Source: Bradyrhizobium sp. LHD-71 | Lineage (GTDB): Bacteria > Pseudomonadota > Alphaproteobacteria > Rhizobiales > Xanthobacteraceae | Reading direction: 5' to 3' | DNA length: 64,000 nucleotides | Assembly (NCBI RefSeq): GCF_031157255.1 | Contig: NZ_JAVIFX010000016.1 | Span: 114,359 to 178,358, forward strand | Part shown: one piece after another, positions 16,891-26,400 of the stretch | Numbering within the stretch: position 1 is the first letter of the stretch | Layout: each line of letters begins with the position of its first letter | Notes under the pieces: model-generated | The model's input: only the letters and a program-made list of their open reading frames with translations | Told to the model about the DNA's origin: nothing | The model's database searches: none | Made by a program: the position numbers and the translations under genes

Positions 16891-17871
16891 ATGCATCCTT
16901 TCCGACCCATCGCGCAATGGCTTGTGACGTTAAGCTGCTCGCTTGCGATGACTGTGAATGTGGCATTGGCACAGACGCTGGGCCGCACGATCACAATCGT
17001 CGTTCCTTTCACGCCGGGCAGCAACACGGTCGACATCATCGCGCGGATCATTGGCGAGGAGATGAAGCAGCGTCTCGGCCAGCCGGTCATCATCGATAAC
17101 AAGCCCGGGGCGAGTGGCAACATTGGTGCGCAGGCGGTGGCGACGGCGGCGCCGGACGGCCACACGCTATTGATGTCGGGGTCGCCGCTCACCCAGAACG
17201 CCGGGCTCTTCAAGGATCTTCCCTACGATCCATTGAAGAGCTTTTCGCCGATCATTTACACATCCGACGTTAATATTGCGCTTGTCGTCCATCCGTCGAT
17301 CCCTGTGACGTCGGCGCGGACGTTTGTGGAATATCTGAAGGATCATCCGGGCCAGTTCAACTACAGCTCGCCGGGACACGGTACACCGCACCATCTGTCG
17401 ATGGAGCTGTTCAAGCTCGCAACAGAAACGAGCATGCAGCACGTGCCGGCTCGAGGTTCGGCGCCGGCGGTTCAGGATCTAGTTGGCGGGCACGTCAGCG
17501 CCATGTTTCTGCCCATCTCGGTGGCGGCGCCTCTGGCAGAATCCAAGCAGATCAAGCTGCTCGCCGTCGCGAGCCCGTCGCGCCTGAAGGTTGCGCCGGA
17601 TGTGCCGACACTTGCCGAGCAGGGCATCAAGGGTGTCGAGGTCGTCATCTGGTACGGCATGCTGGGACCGGCGGGAATGCCATCTCAGGTGGTCGAGCGC
17701 TACAACGGGCTGATAAATGAAATTCTGCGTTCGCCTGAGGTCGCAGAGAAATTCGCAAAGCAGGGTATCGACACGGTCGGGGGAACGGCCGGCCAATTCA
17801 ACCAATTCATTGCCGAGGACCTAAAGAAATGGCTGAAGATCGTCGAGGACGCAGGCATTGCGGCAAAGTAG
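16891..17871 (+). CDS. Bug-type (TctC) periplasmic solute receptor
   Basis: 326 residues from ATG 16891, with GGAGGAG just upstream (a longer ORF start at 16792 would overlap the divergent monooxygenase). A signal peptide ends near 'ALAQ' (residue about 27), followed by 'ITIVVPFTPGSNTVDIIARI', 'GQPVIIDNKPGASGNIGAQA', 'AAPDGHTLLMSG' and 'LPYDPLKSFSPI', the standard Bug/TctC sequence landmarks. Most members are orphan receptors for carboxylates, aromatic acids and similar compounds; no TctA/TctB membrane genes are nearby. It lies between an aromatic-type monooxygenase and a LysR gene, which hints at an aromatic or carboxylate ligand. Confidence 0.92.
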   Translation: MHPFRPIAQWLVTLSCSLAMTVNVALAQTLGRTITIVVPFTPGSNTVDIIARIIGEEMKQRLGQPVIIDNKPGASGNIGAQAVATAAPDGHTLLMSGSPLTQNAGLFKDLPYDPLKSFSPIIYTSDVNIALVVHPSIPVTSARTFVEYLKDHPGQFNYSSPGHGTPHHLSMELFKLATETSMQHVPARGSAPAVQDLVGGHVSAMFLPISVAAPLAESKQIKLLAVASPSRLKVAPDVPTLAEQGIKGVEVVIWYGMLGPAGMPSQVVERYNGLINEILRSPEVAEKFAKQGIDTVGGTAGQFNQFIAEDLKKWLKIVEDAGIAAK

Positions 17872-17912
17872 TGAGTGGCGGTGCCCCTGATCTTCGAAGG
17901 TCCGACTGTGCC

Positions 17913-18845
17913 TCAGCGATGATATCCGCGATCGAGAGTGCGAGCACCGAGAAGCTTCGGAATGTCGAGCTTGCGAAGGAGGGCGTGCGTTTCGAGGCCC
18001 AGCTTTGTCATGGGCAGTCTAGCGGCAGTCGCGAGCGATACCGTGTTGAGTAGCTTGGGTGAGCGAATATCGGTCACGGTAAAGCTCTTCGCAAATCTTG
18101 TCTCAGCGAGCATTCCTTTCGGAACAATACTGAAGCCGATCTGTCGTTCGACCAGTTCGAGGATCGCATGCATCGTGTTCACTTCGACGACGACGTTCAA
18201 ATTAGTCGTGGTCCGCTGTCGCGCCGTTTCGATGGCGGCCCGCACAGAGTTCGGCATTGGCGGCAGGATCAGTGGAAACTCTGACAGCGTGTTGAATCTG
18301 ATCCGCGCCGGGATCTTCGGTGATTTCGGCTGCGCCGGACCGATCAGCACAAGCTCTTCCTCGCAGATGCCTTCGAGGCTGAGCTGATTGTCGATGGTTG
18401 CGTTGAAGAGCAGCGCGACCTCGATGCGGCCGAGCTTCAGGTCCTCGATAAGGATTGGGCTTAGCCCTTCAGCGATAACGATCGATGCCTGCGGAAACCG
18501 ATGTCTGAACGCGTCAACCAGAGGACCGGTCAGCATTCGCGCAATCCTGGGCGGAAGGCCTACCACGATCCGACCCGTCAGGCTGTTGCTGGGGCCGGCG
18601 AGTGCCGACTTCGCCCGGCTGATTCCCTCAAGGATCGCCAGTGCGTGTGGAAAGAAGACCGCGCCTGCGGGAGTCAGATTTACGCCGCGGCCGGTCCGCG
18701 CAAACAACTTGGTCTGCAGACTTTCTTCGAGCAGCCGCATCTGTCGGCTCAAGGATGGCTGAGAAATGTCGAGCGCGGCTTCAGCGCGACTGAAGCTTCC
18801 AAGCTCGGCGATGCGCACAAAATGCCTGAGCTGATCGAAGTCCAT
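17913..18845 (-). CDS. LysR-type transcriptional regulator
   Basis: 310 residues starting at ATG 18845 ('MDFDQLRHFVRIAELGSFSR'). Residues 1-60 carry the classic LysR helix-turn-helix ('AALDISQPSLSRQMRLLEE', then 'LFARTGRGVNLTPAG'), and the rest is a periplasmic-binding-like effector domain. An alternative ATG at 18857 would place a perfect dyad inside the gene; starting at 18845 leaves the dyad immediately upstream, as expected for autoregulation. It is divergent from the Bug receptor and old-yellow-enzyme operon, its likely target. Confidence 0.93.
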   Translation of the reverse strand: MDFDQLRHFVRIAELGSFSRAEAALDISQPSLSRQMRLLEESLQTKLFARTGRGVNLTPAGAVFFPHALAILEGISRAKSALAGPSNSLTGRIVVGLPPRIARMLTGPLVDAFRHRFPQASIVIAEGLSPILIEDLKLGRIEVALLFNATIDNQLSLEGICEEELVLIGPAQPKSPKIPARIRFNTLSEFPLILPPMPNSVRAAIETARQRTTTNLNVVVEVNTMHAILELVERQIGFSIVPKGMLAETRFAKSFTVTDIRSPKLLNTVSLATAARLPMTKLGLETHALLRKLDIPKLLGARTLDRGYHR

Positions 18846-18847
18846 TA

Positions 18848-18870
18848 TGATATCCATATTTTCTATATCA
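18848..18870. promoter_or_regulatory. LysR-type operator dyad (TGATAT-N11-ATATCA)
   Basis: Perfect 6-bp arms TGATAT and ATATCA separated by 11 bases, matching the LysR T-N11-A consensus geometry. It begins 3 bp upstream of the lysR start codon and about 80 bp from the start of the divergent Bug gene. Position and spacing fit a regulator binding site that would both repress lysR and activate the Bug/OYE operon. Confidence 0.65.
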
Positions 18871-18948
18871 GATAGCACAGTCCTACTATGGATCGAATAT
18901 CTCCTCTTTGCTACGTCGACGCACAATCGACAAGCGCGGGAGGTTGCG

Positions 18949-19929
18949 ATGGGCGTTGCTGCCAGGGTTTGGGCGGTGTTGTGGAGCGTGGCGGGCCTGA
19001 TCGCTCTGCCGACGCCGCTCGCCGCCCTCGATTATCCGACGCGGCCAATACAGGTGATTGTACCGCTGGCCGCCGGCGGTCCCGGTGACATCCTGATGCG
19101 CGTTGTTGCCGAGAGGATGGGGGAGCTTCTCCGCCAGCGCGTCGTCATCGACAATCGTCCGGGAGCCGGCTCAAACGTCGGCTTTGGCGCAGCCGCCCGG
19201 GCGCCTGCCGACGGGTACACGCTTCTGCTCGGACTGGCGCCGCTGTCGATCAATCCGAGCCTCTTCAGATCGGTCCCATACGACCCGATCAAGGATTTCG
19301 TGCCGATCACCCGGATCGCGACGTTTCCGCTGGTCATCACCGCAAATCCTTCAATTCCGGCAAACAACCTGAAGGAATTCATCGCCTATGTCCGAGCCAG
19401 ACCGGGAGAGCTGAACTATGGATCATCCGGGCTCGGGTCGACGCCTCATCTCGCGGGCGTGCTGATGGACAAGGTAGCCGGAACCAAGATGGTTCATGTG
19501 CCTTACGGTGGTGTGCCGGCGGCGATGACCGATCTCATCACTAATCGAATCCAGGTGATGTTTGCGGGCCCGCCGATCGCGCTTCCGTTCTTGAAGGAAG
19601 GCAAGATCAAAGCATTTGCGGTCGCGAGCGAAGTGCCTTCGGCGACCGTGCCCGGCGTGCCGACCGCATCGTCGTCGGGATTTCCGGGTTTCGAGATTGC
19701 GACTTGGTATGGGTTGCTCGCGCCAGCTGGCACGCCGAACGAGATCATAACCAAACTGCATGGCGTTCTGGGTCAAGTCCTCAGCGATCCGGCAATCAAG
19801 CAAAAGCTGCTGCAACTCGGCGCCGACGTGGCGTTTGACAAGCAGCCGAGCGTCTTCGCCGACTACATCAAGCGCGACATTCCCTACTGGCAGGAACTCG
19901 TGAAGAGCTCCGGCGCCAGAATCGACTGA
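18949..19929 (+). CDS. Bug-type (TctC) periplasmic solute receptor
   Basis: 326 residues from ATG 18949 (GGGAGG site upstream). The signal peptide ends after 'PTPLAALD', and the mature part has 'RPIQVIVPLAAGGPGDILMR', 'RQRVVIDNRPGAGSNVGFGA', 'APADGYTLLLGLAPL' and 'SVPYDPIKDFVPI', the Bug landmarks. It is the first gene of a two-gene operon with an old-yellow-enzyme oxidoreductase (3 bp between stop and start) and is divergent from the LysR regulator. It is probably an uptake or sensing receptor for the oxidoreductase's substrate or precursor. Confidence 0.92.
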   Translation: MGVAARVWAVLWSVAGLIALPTPLAALDYPTRPIQVIVPLAAGGPGDILMRVVAERMGELLRQRVVIDNRPGAGSNVGFGAAARAPADGYTLLLGLAPLSINPSLFRSVPYDPIKDFVPITRIATFPLVITANPSIPANNLKEFIAYVRARPGELNYGSSGLGSTPHLAGVLMDKVAGTKMVHVPYGGVPAAMTDLITNRIQVMFAGPPIALPFLKEGKIKAFAVASEVPSATVPGVPTASSSGFPGFEIATWYGLLAPAGTPNEIITKLHGVLGQVLSDPAIKQKLLQLGADVAFDKQPSVFADYIKRDIPYWQELVKSSGARID

Positions 19930-19932
19930 CCG

Positions 19933-21117
19933 ATGGTAACTCCGATGTCCTCACCGCTGCTGTTTACACCGATCAAGCTGAGGGAGCTGACCGCACGCAA
20001 TCGCGTCGTGATAGCGCCGATGCTGCAATACTCGGGCCGCGACGGTTTGCCAACCGACTGGCACCTGCTTCACCTCGGCAAGTTCGCGCTGGGCGGCGCC
20101 GGGATCGTCTTTTCGGAGGCGATCGCGATCGAGGAAAGAGGCCGCATCACCTATGGCGACCTTGGGCTCTATCGCGATGACCAGGTCGCACCGCTGCGGC
20201 GGATTACGGATCTCATCAAACAGCACGGTGCGATACCAGCGGTTCAGCTTGCTCACGCGGGACGCAAAGCCGGCACGCAACGTCCGTGGGACGGTCATGG
20301 TCCGCTCTCGGCCGCTGATCTCGTTCGCGGAGAGCCTCCTTGGCAGCCCGTCGGTGCGAGCGCGATTGCCGCGAGCCCGGCCCGAACCGTTCCAAGCGAG
20401 ATGTCCGTTTACGATATTGCAGAGGTGCTTGATGCATGGCGCGCCGCGGCACTTCGGGCGCTCGACGCCGGCTTTCAGATCGCAGAGCTTCACGGCGCTC
20501 ACGGCTATCTCCTGCACACCTTCCTGTCTCCCGAGAGTAATCGTCGGACCGACAGGTATGGAGGTTCGTTCGAGGCGCGCGCGCGCCTTCCGCTGGAGGC
20601 GGCGGAGATCGTCCGCAGCGTCTGGCCGAAGGAGTGGCCGGTGTTCTATCGAATCTCGGCGGTCGACGAGGGAGGCTGGCGGGTCGAGGACAGTGTGCGC
20701 TTCGCCCGCGCGCTGCATGAGCGCGGTATCGACGTGGTCGACTGCTCATCCGGATCGCTCCATGATTCGTCGACCGCGAACGTCCGCCTCAAGCGCGGTT
20801 TCGGTTTTCAGGTGCCGTTTGCGGCCGAGATCAGACAAGCGGCGAAGATCAAGACCATGGCTGTCGGCCTGATCGTCGAGCCGGAACAGGCGGAGAGCAT
20901 CCTGCAGGACGGTCATGCGGATATGGTCGCGATCGGGCGGGAAGCGCTCTACAATCCCAACTGGCCGCTTCACGCACAGGTCGAGCTGTCGGCACAGGGC
21001 GAATACGAGGCCTGGCCCGTTCAGCACGGCTGGTGGCTCACGCGACGTGAGCGCATCTTTCAAAGGATCATGGAAGAGGAGGGCGGCGTTTATCGAGAGC
21101 GCCCTGTTCGGCGCTGA
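19933..21117 (+). CDS. NADH:flavin oxidoreductase, old yellow enzyme family
   Basis: 394 residues; an FMN-dependent TIM-barrel ene-reductase. Landmarks are 'LFTPIKLRELTARNRVVIAP' at the N-terminus, 'PAVQLAHAGRKAGT', 'DAGFQIAELHGAHGYLLHTF' with the His-X-X-His pair for substrate binding, 'LSPESNRRTDRYGGSFEARA' and 'DMVAIGREALYNPNWPLHAQ'. The family reduces alpha,beta-unsaturated carbonyls, nitroesters and similar compounds. The start may be ATG 19933 or ATG 19945. It lies 3 bp downstream of the Bug receptor gene and is followed by a truncated CoA transferase, so the original cassette probably fed a CoA-thioester pathway. Confidence 0.93.
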   Translation: MVTPMSSPLLFTPIKLRELTARNRVVIAPMLQYSGRDGLPTDWHLLHLGKFALGGAGIVFSEAIAIEERGRITYGDLGLYRDDQVAPLRRITDLIKQHGAIPAVQLAHAGRKAGTQRPWDGHGPLSAADLVRGEPPWQPVGASAIAASPARTVPSEMSVYDIAEVLDAWRAAALRALDAGFQIAELHGAHGYLLHTFLSPESNRRTDRYGGSFEARARLPLEAAEIVRSVWPKEWPVFYRISAVDEGGWRVEDSVRFARALHERGIDVVDCSSGSLHDSSTANVRLKRGFGFQVPFAAEIRQAAKIKTMAVGLIVEPEQAESILQDGHADMVAIGREALYNPNWPLHAQVELSAQGEYEAWPVQHGWWLTRRERIFQRIMEEEGGVYRERPVRR

Positions 21118-21184
21118 CACTTGACTCGCTGGCGGGCAAAGGCAACCTCAGATCCTTCAAAAAACAAGAATAGAAGGCTCGCAA

Positions 21185-21493
21185 GTGACCCACGAAACAA
21201 ACAAGGCAGGCCCTTTCGGCGATGAGCTCGACAATGCGCTGCCACTCGCCGGCATCCGCGTCCTCGACATCTCGTCGTTCATCGCTGCACCGGCCGCTGC
21301 GGCGGCACTCGGCGACTGGGGTGCCGACGTCATCAAGATAGAGCCGCCTGGCGCGGGCGACCCGCACCGCATCAGTTACACCGGCGCAGGATATCCCAAG
21401 TCGCAATTGGCAGAAGACTCAGCCTCGCAGGATGTGCCTTTCCGTCACCACCGACGCATCAATGGCACAGCCCTTCACTCGGAGGGGGCTTGA
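21185..21493 (+). pseudogene. Truncated CaiB/BaiF-type CoA transferase (family III), N-terminal fragment
   Basis: A GTG-started frame gives 'LPLAGIRVLDISSFIAAPAA' and 'ALGDWGADVIKIEPPGAGDP', the diagnostic N-terminus of family III CoA transferases. After about residue 75 (near 21410) similarity stops and the frame runs into unrelated codons ending at 21493. A full enzyme is about 400 residues, so over 80 percent is missing. It followed the old-yellow-enzyme gene in the same direction, suggesting a deletion removed the end of this operon. Confidence 0.8.
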
Positions 21494-21616
21494 TGGTGAT
21501 CGACGGGCATTGTGTGGCCAACTAATCACTGGCTCACCTCGCAGTGAGAGACGCACCAACGGTCCTGGCACGAAACTGACGCGGCGCCAGGTTTTCGGCA
21601 TGTCCACTGATGAGGC

Positions 21617-22348
21617 CTAAACGGACTCTGTGTGGTAATTTTCAACGGTCGCCAATGACCGGTGACGCCGCCTTGAAACCAAGGACATGAAGATCACTCC
21701 GCCAACAACGACAACAACGATGAGGGCAGCTACGATTTGGCCAAAAGGTAGGTAGTAGGAATTCTCGGCAACGATTGACGGCTGCTCGACCGGCGCGACC
21801 GGATTCGCGGCGAGTACCGACCGTGGGTCTTCGGCTTGCGAAACCGGCATGCGATCGTCGACCGTGGCTGTGCGATCAGAAGAGTACGCAATGGACTGAT
21901 CGGGCCAGCGCGAGGCAAGCGCCCAATTGCGCGTATTCGTGCCGTCAGCCGCGCCCTGCGATGTTTCGGGCTTGGACTGTGTAGGTGTCTCGGGCAGGGG
22001 CTGTGGCATGGGTACCGCCGGTTGCCTAGCCTGCGGCTGCTCAGTCAGTTCCGCATGCGCGTTCGCGACTGGAGGCTGCTGCATGGTTGTTCCGCGATCG
22101 TCGGGAGGTGCTGAGGCCGCTGCTTTCGGTCGCGCGGGCTCTACAATTTTCGCACCTGCGTCGGCTAGATACCAGCACTTGCGCTGAGTTGTGCGGTTCG
22201 TTTGATAGTACCAATGCTTGCCTGCAGGCGCCGGGCCCTTCGGCTTGGTGAGACATTCGTCGGCGGGTGGCGCAGCGCTGCCCGAGGTCGCAGTCAGCAC
22301 CGCACTTGCGAGCATCGCCAACATGAGTTGAAATGTTCGGTTCGCCAT
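21617..22348 (-). CDS. Hypothetical exported protein with C-terminal membrane anchor
   Basis: 243 residues from ATG 22348; the longer open frame to 23062 has no comparable start. A signal peptide ('MLAMLASAVLTATSGSAAPP') is followed by a cysteine-containing motif 'CLTKPKGPAPAGKHWYYQTN' and 'RKCWYLADAG', then a Pro/Gln/Ala-rich low-complexity middle, and a single hydrophobic segment 'IVAALIVVVVVGGVIFMSLV' near the C-terminus with a basic tail. Similar C-K-W-Y proteins are common in Bradyrhizobium and relatives and have no known function. The architecture suggests a periplasmic domain tethered to the inner membrane. Confidence 0.75.
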   Translation of the reverse strand: MANRTFQLMLAMLASAVLTATSGSAAPPADECLTKPKGPAPAGKHWYYQTNRTTQRKCWYLADAGAKIVEPARPKAAASAPPDDRGTTMQQPPVANAHAELTEQPQARQPAVPMPQPLPETPTQSKPETSQGAADGTNTRNWALASRWPDQSIAYSSDRTATVDDRMPVSQAEDPRSVLAANPVAPVEQPSIVAENSYYLPFGQIVAALIVVVVVGGVIFMSLVSRRRHRSLATVENYHTESV

Positions 22349-23340
22349 GCAGCCCACCCGTAACCACGCGCTCCCAAGTCTCGTTTCTTCTGCGAGAGTG
22401 GGGCGAGAGTGAGACGCAATTTTCGACTGAGCGCGGCCTAATTGCGGCTTGTCCTCAGGTTCCACGGCGGCGGAGAGGAACGCGCCCGGAGTCATTGAAT
22501 GCGATGTGCCGCGTCGCGCCATGTTGGTGAGTTGTGTGGGCAGCGCATCAGGACTGCCGGCGAGTGCTTTCAGTATGCTGATCGGCGCTAACCGGTTCAT
22601 CTTCTGAATCGGTTCAGCGATCACGTCGATGAGCTTCAACTCCGCCAAGGTAGGTGGAATTGGATGCATCTGCACGACGCGTATCGGGAAGGCAAGACGG
22701 GCGTCGCCTCGCCGAATGCGCGACATGTAACCATATACAATTGAGCGGAACCCATCACGTCCGACGCGTCGCCGGCCGCCGCCTGAAGCCCTCAGCCTCG
22801 ATGCCGGAGGTCTCTGCTCTGGCCTCGTCCTCGCCGATCGCTGCGACATCGCCGACGTGAAAACAGCACTGCTTGAGGGCAACGGAGAAATCAGCTTCAT
22901 CAAGCGCGATGCACCAGACAAAGCAAAGGGCAAGCGTCGCGGCAAGAAGCAATCTAGCCGCTGGCGCTTATTGTGGCTTGGGTTCACCGGCGCCCGATGT
23001 CGAAGGGCTCTTAATTCTCGAAGACGGCGTTGCGTCGCTGGCGGCCACATGCCAGATGGCAAAGTGCGGATAACATGCCGAATCGCTCGGATGGACAGTA
23101 CGGCCGCCAGATCGATGACCCGCCAAAATGCGATGTACGCACGCTCGCCAACCCGCTCGTTGCCGGGGATTTTGGACTGCGTCTACGTCGGCGCTCTTTG
23201 GCGCACGCGCGACGGCCATTCCACTACGATCGCCTAGCCTCGGGCGCTCCGCGTCGCTGCTGGCTGCGGTAGCCGGCATCGCGAGATTCTGACTCCCTGG
23301 AGGGGGAAAATGTGCAAATAATGGGCTTTAGCCAGCATGC
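22349..23340. other. Gene-poor kilobase with a possible DUF421 remnant
   Basis: No intact gene is recognised. On the plus strand around 22842-22925 a frame reads 'CDIADVKTALLEGNGEISFI' followed by 'KRDAPDKAKGKRRGKKQS', which resembles the C-terminal tail of DUF421/YetF membrane proteins, but no membrane helices precede it, so it can only be a remnant. On the minus strand an open frame continues upstream of the hypothetical exported protein without recognisable content. Confidence 0.35.
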
Positions 23341-23388
23341 TGGCGCACTGGGGGCGGATCGCCCCCAGCGGCGATCAACGCTGGGGCG
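23333..23388 (+). promoter_or_regulatory. Mutually exclusive hairpins in the leader of the CheB/CheR gene
   Basis: Hairpin 1 (23348-23368) pairs CTGGGGGCG with CGCCCCCAG over a 3-base loop. Hairpin 2 (23360-23388) uses the same CGCCCCCAGCG arm to pair with CGCTGGGGCG, with one bulged C. The palindrome CCAGCATGCTGG precedes them (23333-23344). The second stem ends 18 bases before the ATG at 23407. Two alternative structures sharing an arm are the usual layout of attenuators or translational switches. No U-tract follows, so a translational effect is the more likely if any. Confidence 0.4.
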
Positions 23389-23406
23389 GTTCCGTCGGCG
23401 AGTGAG

Positions 23407-26400
23407 ATGAGTTCGAAAAAAAACACCGATACGCCAAGGCCAATTAGAAAAACGAGGGAAGCAAAGTCCGCTCCGCCCGCCAAGCGCGCCACGAGATCCG
23501 GTACTTTCGACCGGCCGGCGAACGAACAGAAAGCACCGCTGATCGTCGGCATTGGTGCCTCCGCCGGTGGCCTAGAGGCCTTCACGACATTGCTTCGACA
23601 CTTGCCGACCGACACCGGCATGGCGTTTGTGTTGGTGCAGCACCTCGATCCGGTCCGGGAAAGCGCGTTGACCGAGCTTCTGTCGAGGACCACCTCTCTG
23701 CCGGTTAGCGAAGTGACGAACGACCTGCCGGTTGAGCCTGACCACGTCTATGTCATTCCGCCCGGCAGCAGCCTGTCCATTGCGGATCGTGTCTTGCGAC
23801 TTCATCCGCGCCACCCAAGCACCATAGGACATCGATCGATCGATGCCTTCCTTGAATCGCTGGCGCAGGACCAGCGAGAGCGCGCGATCGGCGTAATCCT
23901 GTCCGGCACTGCGAGCGATGGCACGTTAGGATTGGAGGCGATCAAGGCCGAGGGCGGGATCACGTTCGCACAGGATGACTCGGCGCACTACGATTCGATG
24001 CCACGCAGCGCGATTGCGGCGGGGTGCGTGGATTTCGTTCTCAATCCGGAAAGCATTGCGAAAGAGCTCGACCGGATTTCGAAGCATCCGTTCGCCTTTG
24101 GGGAAGGTGAATTTCACGCTTCTCCGGAAGACGACCGAGCGTCCGCGACGGCGCATGAGGACGACGAAACCCCACTGCCGTCGGGCGGCGAGGGAACGCC
24201 GCGCACGGGAGCGAGCCAAGCGCGAGCCGAAGGCGAGACAGCGCGCGAAAAGCCAGGGGACAACGGTTACAAGAAGATTCTTCTCCTTCTCCGCAACCAT
24301 TGCGGGGTAGACTTCTCCCTCTACAAATCCACCACCATCCGGCGGCGTATTGTCCGGCGCATGGTGTTGAACAAGCACGATACGTTGGCAGACTACGCCC
24401 AGTTTCTGCGAGGCAACACCAAGGAACTCGACGCTCTTTACTCCGACGCGCTCATCAGCGTGACGAGTTTTTTCCGCAACGCCGAGGCCTTCGACGTTCT
24501 CAAGCGCGAGGTCTTTCCCAAGCTCTTTCAGCAGGCTCGCCGCGAACCGCTGAGGGTCTGGGTGCTTGGCTGCTCCACCGGCCAGGAAGCATACTCAATC
24601 GCCATGTCGTTCGTGGAAGTCGCGGACGAAGCTCCTCGCATGCAAAAACTCCAGGTGTTCGCCACGGATCTCAACGAGGCACTGCTGGACAAGGCCCGCC
24701 ACGGTCTCTACGCGAAGACCCTCGCGCAGGATGTGTCGCCGGAACGGCTGCAACGGTTTTTTGTCGAGGAAGAAGGCGGCTACCGGGTCAGCAAGCAGTT
24801 GCGTGAGATGGTGGTTTTCGCCCGGCAGAACCTCATCAGCGATCCTCCGTTCTCGCGCATGGACCTCGTGAGCTGCCGCAACCTGCTGATCTATCTTGAG
24901 CCGAGCCTGCAGAAGAAGCTGCTCCCGACGTTTCACTACGCGCTGAAGCCGGAGGGCTTCTTGTTCCTAGGCGCCTCGGAGTCGATCAGTGGTTTCGCCG
25001 ACTTGTTTGAGCCGGTTGACAGAAAGCACAAGATTTTCACCAAGAGAGCAGCGCCAACCCCGGCGTTTCATCTGCCGCTTCGAAAAGAGCCCGCCGAACG
25101 AGCATTGCTGGCGCGGCCTCAGCAAGCCGGGATTCCTCGTCCGAGAGAGCGGGTTCCGGGACAACCAGACGATTTCCACGCCGAACTCAATTCCCAGCGC
25201 GAGGCGGATCGGGTCACGGTCAATAAATATGCCCCTCCGGGCGTGTTGGTGAATGCGGAGCTGCAAGTCCTCCAATTCCGTGGACCAACCAGCGCCTTTC
25301 TTGAACCGCCCACTGGCAAGGCAAGTTTCGACGTTTTGAAGATGGCACGACAAGGTTTGATGCTGCCGCTGCGCGCCGTCATCAATCAGGCGAAAAAAGA
25401 CAACAAGACCGCGCGCAGAGAGAATATCCGGGTCAATCAGAACGGCGCGACACGGACGGTCAATGTCGAAGTCGTTCCGCTCAAGAATTTGCGCGAGCGC
25501 AGTTTCTTGATTCTGTTCGAGGATGTGGGAAAAACCTCGCGTACTGCGGGTAGGCCTTCCGGGAAACGGCCGAGCGGCGATGTGAAGCCACAGCGCGTCG
25601 CCAGCAAGAAGGAAGAGGCCAACCGTATCGCCGAGTTGGAGCGCGAGCTTTCCGAAATGAGCGACTACGTGCAATCGCTACAGGAACAGCACGAAGCGAC
25701 GAATGAGGAACTGCAAGCGTCCAACGAGGAAATCCAATCCGCCAATGAGGAGTTGCAGAGCATCAATGAAGAGCTGGAGACATCCAAGGAAGAGCTGGAG
25801 TCGGCCAACGAAGAACTGACCACCGTCAACGAGGAGATGGCCAATCGTAACATCGAACTCGGCCGGCTGAACGGCGACCTGGTTAATCTCCAGACGTCGA
25901 CCAATCTCCCTATACTTTTGCTGGCTCGCGACCTGACCATTCGCCGCTTCAGCGTGCGGGCCGAAAAACAATTCAATCTCCTTGCCACCGACATCGGACG
26001 GCCCATCGGCGGAATCCGCCACAATCTCGATGTCGCCGATCTGGACGGGCTTGTGAGAAATGTCATCACCAGCATCCGCGAGGACGAGCGCGAGGTGCGT
26101 GACAAGGACGGACACTGGTATTCGCTGCGCGTGCGCCCTTACCTGACGCTCGACAACAAAGTGGACGGCGCGGTGCTTGTCCTGGTGGACGTTGATGAAC
26201 TGAAGCGGGTCGAGCGCGCCGCAGCAGAAGCGCGCGAATACGCGGAGGCGGTCATTCGCACCGCGCGCGATCCACTCGTCATTCTGCATGGAGACTTGCG
26301 CGTCCTCAGTGCCAACGAGGCGTTCTACAAGACCTTCAAAGTGTCGCCAGCGGAGTCGGAAAGTTCCTTGGTCTACGAGTTGGGCAATCGCCAATGGGAC

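Noticed and set aside
21617..23062. Full-length 481-codon version of the exported hypothetical protein
   Set aside because: The signal peptide and ribosome site define a start at 22348; the upstream 238 codons look non-coding.
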